64,000 nucleotides of DNA, taken from assembly GCA_016872055.1 (NCBI GenBank), contig VHBH01000002.1, forward strand, positions 124,001 to 188,000, given 5' to 3'. The stretch comes from Nitrososphaerota archaeon (GTDB lineage Archaea; Thermoproteota; Nitrososphaeria; Nitrososphaerales; Nitrosopumilaceae). Below, in pieces: positions 6,824 through 15,694 of the stretch (positions are counted from its first letter, which is position 1; each line of letters begins with the position of its first letter). The notes beneath the pieces were generated by a model. It worked only from the letters and a program-made list of their open reading frames with translations, ran no database searches and was not told the origin of the DNA. The position numbers were made by a program, and so were the translations under genes.

Positions 6824-9478
6824 ATGACAACAGATTTTTCTCAAATTGAAAGTTCGATCGTCGACGTAAAGAAGCGCGACGGACGAATTACAGCATTTAA
6901 TAAAGATAAGATCACAAATGCGATCTACAAGGCTCTGGTGGCAAACGGCCAGCCAGACCGCAAAATAGCTGACGAGCTGACCAGCGGAGTTTTGGACAAG
7001 CTAATCCACCAGGGATTTTCAACATCCAGCCCGCCATCCGTCGAGGATGTTCAGGACATGGTCGAGTCGACACTAATCGAAATGGGCTATGGCGAGATTG
7101 CCAAAGCCTACATTCTGTACCGACACGAACGTCGCAAGGTACGAGAGGATAAGATGAAGGTTCTCAATACTAAGAACCTTGACTCTGTAGCAAAATCGTT
7201 TGACCTAAACTGCCTTCGAGTCTTGGCATCAAGATATCTATTGCGAAATAACAAAAACGAAATCATCGAATCGCCAAGCCAAATGTTTGAGCGAGTTGCA
7301 ATCCTAGTTGGCATCGGCGACATTCTCTATGACTCGGAATTGTACGTCAGAGAGGGAGGGGCCCACCAAGATGCCGAGGAAGCAAGAAAATACTTGGCAA
7401 AACTGGATGACTTTGATTACAAATTCAAGGTAGGTCAATACTATCTGAACAAATATCATTTCCGCGGACTGATCAACCAGTACGTGTACCTGGCAAAGCG
7501 TGGCCAAATGAAAAAGAGCTTCAAAGAAGTGCTGACATTGCTTGCAGCAAAAAAGTTTGAGCAATACGCAGATAGAATAACAGAATATTTCACCCTCATG
7601 ACAGAGCAGGACTTTTTGCCAAACTCACCAACAATGATGAATGCAGGCGCAAGACTAGGACAACTGTCTGCTTGCTTTGTCTTAGGCATGCCTGACGACA
7701 TGGGAGATATCATGAAGTCGACATCTGATGCCGCACTAATATTCAAGTCCGGCGGAGGAGTCGGAATCAACTATTCCGACCTACGACACGAAGGAGACAT
7801 TGTTGCATCCACATCTGGCGTTGCATCAGGACCAGTCTCTTTCATGAATATTATCAACACCGTCACCGAAGTAGTAAAGCAAGGCGGCAAGCGACGCGGC
7901 GCAAACATGGGCATCCTAGAAGCATGGCATCCAGATATTGAAAAATTCATCACAAACAAGACCAAGGATGGAATCTTGGAGAACTTTAATGTCTCAGTTG
8001 GAGTCTGGGAAGACTTTTGGTCTGCACTAGTAGATAGTGCTGATGGCAAATTCACACTGCGAAGTCCAAGGGACAGAGCACCAGTAAAAGAAATCAATGC
8101 ACACCAGCTAATCGACCTGATTGCTCTTTCTGCATGGAAGAGCGCAGAGCCTGGCCTGATATTCTTTGATAATATCAACAAGTACAATGTCTTTGCAAAG
8201 GCAAGGGGCGGACCCCTGAGGGCGACAAACCCGTGCGGCGAGCAGTCACTATACCCATACGAGTCCTGCAACTTGGGATCAATCAACCTCGCAAATCTTG
8301 TAAAAAGAAAGGCGGACGGCCAATACGAGTTTGACTGGCAAAGATATGAGGAAACCATACACAAAACAACACGATTCCTAGACAATGTAATTGATATGAA
8401 TAACTATCCAGTTCCAGAAATAGACCAGGCATCAAAGGAGTCCAGAAGAATTGGTCTAGGTGTCATGGGTGTGGCAGATCTCCTCTACAAGCTAAGAATT
8501 CCATACAATTCCAAAGAAGGATACGAATTCCAGTACAAGCTAGCTGAAGCACTGACATATTATTCCATGGAGGAAAGTGTTGCTCTGGCAAGATCCCGTG
8601 GAGAATTCGATCTGTGTTCAAAGACTGAATATCCAGAAGGCAAGATTCCAGTTTCTGGATATTATGAAAAGCCAAAGGGCGAGCATTACTATGACTGGGA
8701 TGCACTAATCGCAAAGATCCAAAAGCACGGAATCCGAAACGTTCTGACCACAACAGTAGCACCAACAGGAACACTATCCATGATTGCAGATTGTTCCAAC
8801 GGAATGGAACCAACATTTGCTCTGGTGTTCGAAAAACGCGTAACGGTGGGACGATTCTTCTACACCAACAAAATATTCGAAAACGTACTGCGCGAAAACG
8901 GCCTGTACTCTGAAGAATTACTGGCAAAAATAGCAGACAACTATGGTTCCGTTCGAGGACTAAAGGAAATCCCAGAATGGATTCAAAACATTTTCGTCAC
9001 TGCAATGGACATTCACTGGTCTGACCACTTGATGGCCCAGGCAGTATGGCAGGAATGGATTGGAAACGCTATAGCAAAAACAATTAACATGCCGAATGAC
9101 GTTTCAGCAGAAGATGTCAAAGCTGCATACTTGTTAGCGCACGAGCTTGGCCTCAAAGGCATTACGGTGTACCGAGACGGCTCGCGACACACCCAAGTAC
9201 TGCACATGACTAGCGAGAATGCAGAAAAGACGTTTGATGTTGTTGCCAGCTCATTCCTAAATGAGTTCATCTCAAAGAACATCAAAAACAATTACATCCG
9301 AACTCAAGTAAACAATGCACTACAGCTCAAAATCCCAGAAGAGCCACTGCTGGAACAAATAACAAAAGAAGAAATATCAGAAGAAATGCTTTGCCCGTCC
9401 TGCAAGAATGCCCTAGTGTTCGTGGAAGGATGCAGCATCTGCATTGAATGCGGATTCTCTGGATGTACGTCTGGATGA
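6824..9478 (+). CDS. nrdJ: Adenosylcobalamin-dependent (class II) ribonucleoside-diphosphate reductase
   Basis: About 884 residues, full length for NrdJ, with no intein. Reduces ribonucleotides to deoxyribonucleotides using adenosylcobalamin, in the cytoplasm. An ATP-cone occupies roughly residues 10-100. Active-site landmarks are the LSACFVLGMPDDM cysteine, NPCGEQ with the CxE motif, ESCNLGSINL, and APTGTLSMIADCSNG. The C-terminal tail carries a cysteine-rich zinc-finger/redox motif (CPSCKNALVF ... CIECGFSGC). The ATG at 6824 is preferred to the GTG at 6809, because GAGGGGAG (6811-6818) forms a Shine-Dalgarno five bases before it. B12 dependence fits the cobalamin operon at 58.5-62.6 kb. Confidence 0.95.
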   Translation: MTTDFSQIESSIVDVKKRDGRITAFNKDKITNAIYKALVANGQPDRKIADELTSGVLDKLIHQGFSTSSPPSVEDVQDMVESTLIEMGYGEIAKAYILYRHERRKVREDKMKVLNTKNLDSVAKSFDLNCLRVLASRYLLRNNKNEIIESPSQMFERVAILVGIGDILYDSELYVREGGAHQDAEEARKYLAKLDDFDYKFKVGQYYLNKYHFRGLINQYVYLAKRGQMKKSFKEVLTLLAAKKFEQYADRITEYFTLMTEQDFLPNSPTMMNAGARLGQLSACFVLGMPDDMGDIMKSTSDAALIFKSGGGVGINYSDLRHEGDIVASTSGVASGPVSFMNIINTVTEVVKQGGKRRGANMGILEAWHPDIEKFITNKTKDGILENFNVSVGVWEDFWSALVDSADGKFTLRSPRDRAPVKEINAHQLIDLIALSAWKSAEPGLIFFDNINKYNVFAKARGGPLRATNPCGEQSLYPYESCNLGSINLANLVKRKADGQYEFDWQRYEETIHKTTRFLDNVIDMNNYPVPEIDQASKESRRIGLGVMGVADLLYKLRIPYNSKEGYEFQYKLAEALTYYSMEESVALARSRGEFDLCSKTEYPEGKIPVSGYYEKPKGEHYYDWDALIAKIQKHGIRNVLTTTVAPTGTLSMIADCSNGMEPTFALVFEKRVTVGRFFYTNKIFENVLRENGLYSEELLAKIADNYGSVRGLKEIPEWIQNIFVTAMDIHWSDHLMAQAVWQEWIGNAIAKTINMPNDVSAEDVKAAYLLAHELGLKGITVYRDGSRHTQVLHMTSENAEKTFDVVASSFLNEFISKNIKNNYIRTQVNNALQLKIPEEPLLEQITKEEISEEMLCPSCKNALVFVEGCSICIECGFSGCTSG

Positions 9479-9487
9479 CTCCAGCCT

Positions 9488-9522
9488 AATTCTTTTATTA
9501 TCACTTTTTTTAATTCCTTTTT
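9488..9522 (+). terminator. T-rich transcription termination region after nrdJ
   Basis: A pyrimidine-rich tract with repeated T runs (for example CACTTTTTTTAATT) begins about ten bases after the nrdJ stop. Archaeal RNA polymerase terminates at such T tracts without needing a hairpin. It runs up to the start of the next gene. Confidence 0.45.
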
Positions 9523-10629
9523 GTGGACAAGAAAATATTTATCGCAATAGGAATAGGAGTGGTTGCCATTGCTGCCCTACTTTTATCATCTAGTATTCCA
9601 CAAGGAGATGTCTTTGTTGTACAGCAAAAAAACGATAAGCTGGGTATAATAGTAAATACGCCAACGCAGCAGGTAACGCTGGATCAGATCAAGAAAACCT
9701 ACTCTAGGGCAGATGAGTCTGGCGCAGGTAGGACAAACCTGTACCTGTTTTGGAATCATGTAGAACCAGAGCAGGAAAAATACAATTTCCGGGACACTGA
9801 TGTTTTGATGAGCCTAAACAAAAACAATGGAATGCAGACGACACTGTTCTTTTCAATAGTAAATAGCAGAACAATAGGACCATACCCAACATGGTTAGGA
9901 ACGCCCGGGTTTGGAACCTTATTGGAGACAAAAGCAACTACAACACTGGACGCAATTCTTAGCAGATATGACGGCGCAATTGACAGCGTAATAATTGGCG
10001 CAGAGCTAGACTCTTACTTTGATGATGCAGACGGCAGTGTGAACTTATACCGAGAATCATTTAACAATATTTACAGCGAATTAAAACAAAAACATCCTGA
10101 AGTCAAAATGGGTAACGCGTTTTCTCTAAACAACGTACTGAATAAGAACCTGACCAGATATGTTTCTGAATTGGCAGACACTGGCGACTTTGTTGCGTTT
10201 ACGTATCTTCCAGTGGACAGAATAAATGACATTACAAAAACTCCAGAGCAAGCAAGATCGGACCTAGAGCAAGCACTAGAAATGGCGCCAAACAATCAGG
10301 TTGCGTTCTTTGAGATAAGCTGGAGTACTTCGCAAGACATTGGAGGATCCGAATCAAGCCAGGAGGAATTCATCAAAACTGCGTACCAATTCTACAGAGA
10401 AAATCAGTCAAAAATAGAATTCTTCAACTGGTACAGGATCTATGATAGGCCAGACGACTCCTGCGTAATAGACCAGAAATTCTCTGAATCTCAAGTGTCT
10501 CTGACAAATAATGACCAGTATGTCAGAGAAAGACTCGGCAATTACATTTGTAATGCCGGGCTACTAAAAACAGACGACTCTGCAAAATCTGGATGGAGCG
10601 AGCTGAAAAAGCAAGTCGGCTCTAGCTAA
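9523..10629 (+). CDS. Membrane-anchored glycoside-hydrolase-like TIM-barrel protein
   Basis: 368 residues starting at GTG. Residues 5-23 are a single hydrophobic segment, read as a signal anchor that places the rest outside the cell. The pattern FWNHVEPEQEKYNFRD (near residue 75) matches the WxxxEPxxGxYxF strand of clan GH-A glycosidases, and IIGAELDSY and FFEISWS would be later barrel strands carrying acidic residues. A role in cell-surface glycan processing is inferred. The catalytic pair cannot be assigned with certainty, so a catalytically inactive barrel is possible. Nep1 follows after one base. Confidence 0.6.
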   Translation: MDKKIFIAIGIGVVAIAALLLSSSIPQGDVFVVQQKNDKLGIIVNTPTQQVTLDQIKKTYSRADESGAGRTNLYLFWNHVEPEQEKYNFRDTDVLMSLNKNNGMQTTLFFSIVNSRTIGPYPTWLGTPGFGTLLETKATTTLDAILSRYDGAIDSVIIGAELDSYFDDADGSVNLYRESFNNIYSELKQKHPEVKMGNAFSLNNVLNKNLTRYVSELADTGDFVAFTYLPVDRINDITKTPEQARSDLEQALEMAPNNQVAFFEISWSTSQDIGGSESSQEEFIKTAYQFYRENQSKIEFFNWYRIYDRPDDSCVIDQKFSESQVSLTNNDQYVRERLGNYICNAGLLKTDDSAKSGWSELKKQVGSS

Positions 10630-10630
10630 A

Positions 10631-11299
10631 ATGTTATCTCTAGTAATTGCAGAGGCATCACTGGAACTAGTCCCAAAGGAATTGTACCGCCACAACGCCA
10701 TTACAGCATACTGCAGAAAGATGGACAAAAGACCATCTGAAATTTTGCTTGATAATTCGTGGCATTTTGGGGCAATGAAGGGCCTAAAAAATGAGATAAA
10801 GCGGGGACGACCAGATTTGGTGCATTTCTCCCTGCTTGAAGCATGCACAATACCGCTGTATTGGGAAGACGAAGTTTCTGTTTACGTGCATACTATAGAC
10901 GACAAAGTAATCACGGTGGGCGAGCGAGTTCGTTTCCCAAAATCATATCACAGATTTGTGGGAATAATGGAGCAGCTGTTTGAAAAGAAAGTAATCAAAT
11001 CAGACGACCAGAAATTATTTGAAATCCAGAACTTGAGTTTTTCTGATCTGATTGATGCAATAGAGCCGGACCAAGTAATTGGACTGTCCTCCGAAGGCAA
11101 AAAGAGCAACTACGAGTCTGTGGCAAAAATGTGCACAGATGAAACCTGCCTAGTCATTGGAGGATTCCCAAAGGGAGAATTTTTTGATTCTACAAAGAAA
11201 AGCATCGATTCACTGTATTCAGTCGATGAAAATCCGCTGGAAGCACATGTGGTGGTTGCTCGAACTTTGTACGAATATGAAAAAACCATTTTTATGTAG
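10631..11299 (+). CDS. nep1: Ribosome biogenesis SPOUT methyltransferase Nep1
   Basis: 222 residues matching Nep1/Emg1, which N1-methylates a pseudouridine in helix 35 of 16S rRNA with S-adenosylmethionine. Landmarks are HNAITAYCRKMDKRPSEILL near the N terminus, RGRPDLVHFSLLEA (residues about 58-71) and the RFPKSYHRFVGIMEQL region. The C-terminal trefoil-knot part contains VIGGFPKGEF. It starts one base after the preceding gene, so the two may be translated from one message. Confidence 0.92.
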   Translation: MLSLVIAEASLELVPKELYRHNAITAYCRKMDKRPSEILLDNSWHFGAMKGLKNEIKRGRPDLVHFSLLEACTIPLYWEDEVSVYVHTIDDKVITVGERVRFPKSYHRFVGIMEQLFEKKVIKSDDQKLFEIQNLSFSDLIDAIEPDQVIGLSSEGKKSNYESVAKMCTDETCLVIGGFPKGEFFDSTKKSIDSLYSVDENPLEAHVVVARTLYEYEKTIFM

Positions 11300-11321
11300 G
11301 CGCAAGGCGACTCCAGTTTGT

Positions 11322-11394
11322 GCGGCCGTAGTATAGCCTGGTAGTACGCTGGACTTCCAATCCCGTTACCCGGGTTCAAATCCCGGCGGCCGCA
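11322..11394 (+). tRNA. tRNA-Gly (anticodon TCC)
   Basis: A 73-nt cloverleaf. Acceptor GCGGCCG pairs with CGGCCGC; D stem GTAT/GTAC; anticodon loop CTTCCAA with TCC at positions 34-36; T arm CCGGG-TTCAAAT-CCCGG; discriminator A. The 3' CCA is not encoded. The anticodon stem CTGGA/TCCCG contains one T-C mismatch at its second pair, which is unusual but leaves four pairs. No intron is present. It stands alone between Nep1 and Dps. Confidence 0.93.
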
Positions 11395-11495
11395 CCTAGT
11401 TTAATCTCCAAAAATCCCAAAAAGACCTATCATACATTACATTGTCATACAATGTATTCACAAGATTTGTAAATGAATGATGAAGAAGGAGTGTA

Positions 11496-11972
11496 ATGGA
11501 TAAAGTAAACATCGGACTTTCCCCAAAAGCACGACAAAAAGTAGTTGCAGTACTATCGGATGTTATAGCAGACCAGTACGTACTGTATACCAAGACAAGA
11601 AATTATCACTGGAATGTCACAGGAGAAGACTTTGCGCAATACCATGAACTATTCGAAAAGCAATATTCCGCAATTGACGAAGACATAGACGATGTTGCAG
11701 AGAGAGTTCGTGCGTTAGGTGCAAAAACTCCGGCAACACTGGTTGAATTTGTAAAATCCGCAACCATACGAGAACACCCGGGTAAATTTCCATCTGCCAA
11801 GGCAATGATTGCAAATCTACTTGCAGACCATGAAACCGTAATTCGAAACCTACGAAAAGGAATCCAAGTGTGCGATGACGTAGACGATGATGGAACAGAA
11901 GACTTTCTCACACAACTAATACAAAAGCACGAAAAGACTGCATGGATGTTACGCGCAACACTGGAAAACTAA
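11496..11972 (+). CDS. dps: Dps-family ferritin-like protein
   Basis: 158 residues, one ferritin-like four-helix domain. The ferroxidase ligands characteristic of Dps are visible: H in YHWNVTGEDF, then HELFEKQYSAIDEDIDDVAER with the D and E ligands. Dps forms a dodecamer that oxidises iron with peroxide and stores it, protecting DNA. AAGGAG at 11486-11491 is a good Shine-Dalgarno just before the ATG. The next gene, 27 bp on, is a metal-sensing type regulator, suggesting metal or oxidative control of this pair. Confidence 0.93.
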   Translation: MDKVNIGLSPKARQKVVAVLSDVIADQYVLYTKTRNYHWNVTGEDFAQYHELFEKQYSAIDEDIDDVAERVRALGAKTPATLVEFVKSATIREHPGKFPSAKAMIANLLADHETVIRNLRKGIQVCDDVDDDGTEDFLTQLIQKHEKTAWMLRATLEN

Positions 11973-11999
11973 TATTCTATAATTCCATTTTTTCATACA

Positions 12000-12428
12000 A
12001 TGCCATACCAGCTAGATGATATCGATGTTGCAATAATACAATCATTGATGCGGGACGGCAGAAAATCATTCAGACAGATATCTCGCGAAATCAAGGTCAG
12101 CACGCCAACCGTTCAGGCAAGATTCGAACGACTAGTCAATGTCGGACTCATAAAGTCGGTATCTCCTGTAATAGATCATGGACTGCTGGAGCTCAAAACC
12201 GAAAGACAGCTAGGAACAACAAAGACTAAGTCAAGATCTGCTAAAATCACAAAGAACATGATACTCAAAATGACTTGTGATCTATGCAACGGCCCAATCT
12301 CTGGCAAGCCACAGCCACTCAAGATAGGAGACTTTGAGAGATTTTTCTGCTGTACCACATGCAGAGAAATCTACAAGGAAAAGTACAAGGGCAGAATAGA
12401 GTCTCTAAACCAAAAAACTAAACATTGA
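12000..12428 (+). CDS. Lrp/AsnC-type HTH protein with C-terminal TRASH metal-binding domain
   Basis: 142 residues. Residues 5-60 are an AsnC/Lrp winged helix (LDDIDVAIIQSLMRDGR ... ARFERLVNVGLIKSV). Residues 95-130 are a TRASH domain: CDLCNGPISGKP with CCTTCREIYKEKY, whose cysteines bind metal. This combination is known from archaeal metal-responsive regulators such as copper sensors. The usual Lrp ligand-binding RAM domain is missing and replaced by TRASH. Its position after dps suggests it senses a metal related to oxidative stress. The 3' end overlaps the convergent Sua5 gene by 11 bp. Confidence 0.85.
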   Translation: MPYQLDDIDVAIIQSLMRDGRKSFRQISREIKVSTPTVQARFERLVNVGLIKSVSPVIDHGLLELKTERQLGTTKTKSRSAKITKNMILKMTCDLCNGPISGKPQPLKIGDFERFFCCTTCREIYKEKYKGRIESLNQKTKH

Positions 12429-13440
12429 TTTTTCTATAGGCAGCTTTGTCAAGCCGATTCATTATTCCCATGCCCAATCCCTTCCTACTTGTACCCTGAG
12501 CTAGAATAATGTCGATTTTTTTGGCATCAAATTCCCTAAATGATCTAAAAAGATTGGCAGCGATTTGTTCTTGATTTTTCTGCGTTATTGTCATGTCGGA
12601 TTTGATATTTGTGCCCAAAATTCCTACTCGCAATCCTTGTCTTTTGTATAATTGTAGTAATTGTGAAATTTTTTTGCTGACCTTGAGTTTTGGCCCTTCT
12701 ATGAGAATTATTTTTGCCATTGGAGAATAATGCCTATACTTCATTCCAGGTGAACGGTGTATTGTTTTTGTTTTCCTTCCATGAATAATCGGATGGATTG
12801 CAATTTTACCCAAGACCTTTTGCAGCTGCTCCAGTGTTATTCCTCCAGGCCTCAGCAACATTGGAGTCTTTGTGGAAAGATCTATCACTGTGGACTCTAT
12901 TCCTATTCTGGCAGGGCCTCCATCAAGTATGATTCCTACTTTGCCAGACAGATCATCTATCACGTGCTGCGCTCTGGTGGGACTGGGCCTGCCTGCAACA
13001 TTGGCAGAAGGCGCAGCTATTGGAGTGCCACAATGACTAATCAATTCAAGAGCAATCTTGTTTTTTGGCATTCTGATTGCGACGGTATCGAGACCGCCAG
13101 TTGTTATTTTTGGCACAATTCTTGATTTTTTGAGCACTATGGTCAGCGGTCCCGGCCAAAACTTCCCAATTAGATCAAATGCTATTTTTGGAATATTATC
13201 GGCCAAAATTCCAAGGTCTGCAACATCTGAGATGTGAACAATTAGAGGATTGTCAGCCGGCCTGCCCTTTGTATCAAAAATTTTCTTGACTGCCTTTGAG
13301 TCTAGCGCGTTTGCGCCAATGCCATAAACTGTTTCTGTTGGAAATACAATTAGCCCTCCCGATCTTATTGTCTTGGCCGCTTGCTTAATCTGGGATAAAT
13401 TGGGATTTTTTGAATTTACCTTAATAATTCTAGTCTGCAT
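12418..13440 (-). CDS. sua5: L-threonylcarbamoyladenylate synthase Sua5
   Basis: 340 residues with the YrdC domain (residues about 10-200) followed by the C-terminal Sua5 domain. It makes threonylcarbamoyl-AMP from threonine, bicarbonate and ATP, the first step of t6A formation at tRNA position 37. Motifs include GGLIVFPTETVYGIGANA, KGRPADNPLIVHI and SANVAGRPSPT; the linker to the second domain has SPGMKYRHYSP. Length matches two-domain Sua5 rather than single-domain YrdC. Divergent from the Rpp21 gene. Confidence 0.95.
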   Translation of the reverse strand: MQTRIIKVNSKNPNLSQIKQAAKTIRSGGLIVFPTETVYGIGANALDSKAVKKIFDTKGRPADNPLIVHISDVADLGILADNIPKIAFDLIGKFWPGPLTIVLKKSRIVPKITTGGLDTVAIRMPKNKIALELISHCGTPIAAPSANVAGRPSPTRAQHVIDDLSGKVGIILDGGPARIGIESTVIDLSTKTPMLLRPGGITLEQLQKVLGKIAIHPIIHGRKTKTIHRSPGMKYRHYSPMAKIILIEGPKLKVSKKISQLLQLYKRQGLRVGILGTNIKSDMTITQKNQEQIAANLFRSFREFDAKKIDIILAQGTSRKGLGMGIMNRLDKAAYRKINV

Positions 13441-13501
13441 GAGTCGATTTTAAAAAAGGAATTGCGCAGCCATATTAAGAATATGATTATGCTATACTAT
13501 A

Positions 13502-13807
13502 GTGAAGCACGACCCAAAACAGATTGCTCTGGAGAGAATCCAAATTCTAGTAAAAGAGGCCCGATCAAACATTTCACAAAACCCAGAGCTCGCACAAAGG
13601 CAGGCTGGCCTTGCCAAAAAAATCAGTACCAAATACAAAGTCGTACTTCCATATGAAATCAGAATGCAGTTTTGCAAAAAGTGCAAGTCGTTTATGCCTC
13701 CAGGAACCAGCCGAATTAGACTGGGCAGATCGACCCTAAAATCAATCAGGATTACATGCAGGTTCTGTAATCATACCTACCGCAAAGTCATTGCGCGACC
13801 TAAATGA
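13502..13807 (+). CDS. rnp4: Ribonuclease P protein component 4 (Rpp21 homologue)
   Basis: 101 residues beginning at GTG. Two zinc knuckles, FCKKCKSFM and CRFCNH, and the PGTSRIRLG segment match archaeal Rpp21, which with Rpp29 binds the specificity domain of RNase P RNA during tRNA 5' maturation. The N-terminal helices (residues 5-45) are the Rpp29-interaction region in known structures. S19e follows 31 bp later, as in many archaeal genomes. Confidence 0.9.
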   Translation: MKHDPKQIALERIQILVKEARSNISQNPELAQRQAGLAKKISTKYKVVLPYEIRMQFCKKCKSFMPPGTSRIRLGRSTLKSIRITCRFCNHTYRKVIARPK

Positions 13808-13838
13808 TTATAAGACGATTTGAAAGGTTGACTTTCAC

Positions 13839-14291
13839 ATGGCAAAAGCCTACGATGTACCAGCAGATGTTCTAATATCAAGACTAGCTGCAACGCTTAA
13901 GTCCGAAAACATCGGCAAACCAGAATGGGCTTCATATGTCAAGACAGGCTCACACGCAGTGCGACCTCCACAAGACCGTGAATGGTGGTACACAAGATGC
14001 GCATCTGTATTTCGCAAAATATACCTGCACGGGCCAATCGGCGTAAACGACCTTAGAATCGATTATGGCGGAAACAAGGCAGTAGGATATGCATTCTCAC
14101 ATCACAGAGACGCAGGAGGTGCCGTTATACGAAATGCAATCCAAGAACTAGAAAAGCTTGGCTACGTTGAAAAAGTACAAGGAAAAGGCCGTGTAGTTAC
14201 CCATGCAGGAATGAAAAAGCTAGATAGACTAGCATCTGAAATTCTAGACGAGCTTGCAGTACAAAATCCACTACTCAAAATCTATTCTTAG
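13839..14291 (+). CDS. rps19e: 30S ribosomal protein S19e
   Basis: 150 residues covering the whole S19e family, with YDVPADVLISRLA at the start and the family signature region EWWYTRCASVFRKIYLHGPI. The C-terminal winged helix includes AIQELEKLGYVEKV and GRVVTHAGMKKLD. It is a component of the small-subunit head. It lies in the conserved Rpp21-S19e-PDCD5 cluster. Confidence 0.97.
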   Translation: MAKAYDVPADVLISRLAATLKSENIGKPEWASYVKTGSHAVRPPQDREWWYTRCASVFRKIYLHGPIGVNDLRIDYGGNKAVGYAFSHHRDAGGAVIRNAIQELEKLGYVEKVQGKGRVVTHAGMKKLDRLASEILDELAVQNPLLKIYS

Positions 14292-14300
14292 TGATGTCCT

Positions 14301-14576
14301 TTGAGCTATGATCAAGGAGACCAAAACCGACCAAGCGACGAAGAGATTCTGGCCCAAAAAGAAATAGTTCTAAAGCAATTACTCTCAGCAGAAGCAAGAC
14401 TACGACTTACCAACGTTAGAATGGTAAAGCCAGAGCTTGCAGCACTGGTGGAAAATTATCTAATCGGTATGGCATCTCAGGGAAAGATCCGATCGCAAAT
14501 ATCCGATGATCAGCTAAAGCAGATCCTCCAGTCCACACAGCAGCCAAAACGCGATTTCAAAATAGAGCGACGATAA
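14301..14576 (+). CDS. PDCD5-family DNA-binding protein
   Basis: 91 residues, matching archaeal PDCD5/TFAR19 proteins: an N-terminal polar segment, then the helix-rich core with LLSAEARLRLTNVRMVKPE and the C-terminal QISDDQLKQIL. A TTG is the only usable start; an upstream in-frame stop (TGA at 14292) excludes longer forms. The family binds DNA weakly and is usually next to S19e in archaea; its cellular role is not settled. Confidence 0.9.
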   Translation: MSYDQGDQNRPSDEEILAQKEIVLKQLLSAEARLRLTNVRMVKPELAALVENYLIGMASQGKIRSQISDDQLKQILQSTQQPKRDFKIERR

Positions 14577-14613
14577 ATAAAATATAATTAGGGGTTAGCA
14601 AGTTACAAAATTC

Positions 14614-15690
14614 ATGAAGGCAGTAGTTTATGATGAATATGCGCCAGACGATAATTATGCACGAATTCTCAAAGTAAAAGATGTACCTGATCCAAAACCA
14701 AAACCAAACGAGGTTGTTTTCAAGGTACATTCAGCTGCTCTAAATTATAACGATATCTGGGGAATGAGAGGAGTCCCAATTGCAATTCCATTACCACACA
14801 TTTCAGGCTCTGATGCCGCAGGCGTAGTTACTGCAGTAGGAGATGAGGTCACAACTCTCAAAGTGGGTGACAGAGTAGCTACTCATTCTAATCTAGCATG
14901 CCGAGTCTGCAAGGCTTGTACCGATGGCCGTGAATTTGACTGTACAAAACGTCAAGTTTGGGGCTTTCAGACAGGACCTCTATGGGGTGCATATTGCGAA
15001 TATGTTCACTTACCCGAAGTCAATGTCATAAAAATTCCAGACACCGTATCATTTGATGATGCAGCAGCTGCATCAATGACTCTGCAAACATCATGGCACA
15101 TGCTTGTTGGAAGAGCCAAAATTAAGCCAGGACAATTAGTCTTGATCATGGGAGGAGGTTCCGGTGTAGGTTCATTTGGAATTCAAATAGCAAAATTATA
15201 TGGATGCACAGTAATTGCAACAGCATCTGGCGACAAGCTCGAAAAATGTATGAAGCTTGGTGCAGACTATGCAGTTGACCACAGAAAAGAAGACTGGACA
15301 AAGGAAGTATTCAAGATTTCAAAAGAAATTGCAAAATCATCTGGCGGAGCACCAGGAATTGATGTGTCGTTTGATCACATTGGTCAGACTCACTGGAATC
15401 CACAACTGACATTGCTCAAGTATGGCGCAACACTAGTATCATGTGGTGCAACAACTGGTTATGATGCAAAGACAGATCTCAGACAAATCTTCTTCAAGGG
15501 AACAAACATTCTTGGCTCCACACAGGGAACAAGAGCAGAACTCGAAGATGGATTTTACTGGATGGGCAAAGGAAAAATAAAATCAGTGGTTGACTCGATT
15601 TATCCCTTTGAGCAAGCAGCAGAAGCCCACACAAAGATGCTTCAGGGTAAGTTCTTTGGAAAAATCCTGATGAAGCCAGAAGGCGTCTAA
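14614..15690 (+). CDS. MDR-superfamily NADPH-dependent enoyl reductase/alcohol dehydrogenase
   Basis: 358 residues. N-terminal GroES-like domain with a four-cysteine structural zinc loop (CRVCKACTDGREFDC) and a Rossmann domain with MGGGSGVGSFGIQIAK. The usual catalytic-zinc GHE motif is replaced by GSDAAG, placing it nearer quinone-oxidoreductase/crotonyl- or acryloyl-CoA reductase relatives than classical alcohol dehydrogenases. An acryloyl-CoA reductase role in the 3-hydroxypropionate/4-hydroxybutyrate cycle is a possible but unproven assignment. The HpcH/HpaI-family gene follows four bases later, suggesting a shared CoA-ester pathway. Confidence 0.8.
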   Translation: MKAVVYDEYAPDDNYARILKVKDVPDPKPKPNEVVFKVHSAALNYNDIWGMRGVPIAIPLPHISGSDAAGVVTAVGDEVTTLKVGDRVATHSNLACRVCKACTDGREFDCTKRQVWGFQTGPLWGAYCEYVHLPEVNVIKIPDTVSFDDAAAASMTLQTSWHMLVGRAKIKPGQLVLIMGGGSGVGSFGIQIAKLYGCTVIATASGDKLEKCMKLGADYAVDHRKEDWTKEVFKISKEIAKSSGGAPGIDVSFDHIGQTHWNPQLTLLKYGATLVSCGATTGYDAKTDLRQIFFKGTNILGSTQGTRAELEDGFYWMGKGKIKSVVDSIYPFEQAAEAHTKMLQGKFFGKILMKPEGV

Positions 15691-15694
15691 ATTT

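Noticed and set aside
7771-8385. 204-residue minus-strand ORF inside nrdJ
   Set aside because: It is antisense to strongly conserved reductase motifs and its composition is that of a reverse-complement shadow.
8463-8927. 154-residue minus-strand ORF inside nrdJ
   Set aside because: It is fully antisense to the conserved active-site region, with no similarity to any family.
6824-9478. Intein in NrdJ
   Set aside because: Active-site motifs are evenly spaced, total length is normal, and no intein block motifs are visible.
12757-13125. 122-residue plus-strand ORF
   Set aside because: It is antisense to the YrdC/Sua5 gene, which has clear family motifs.
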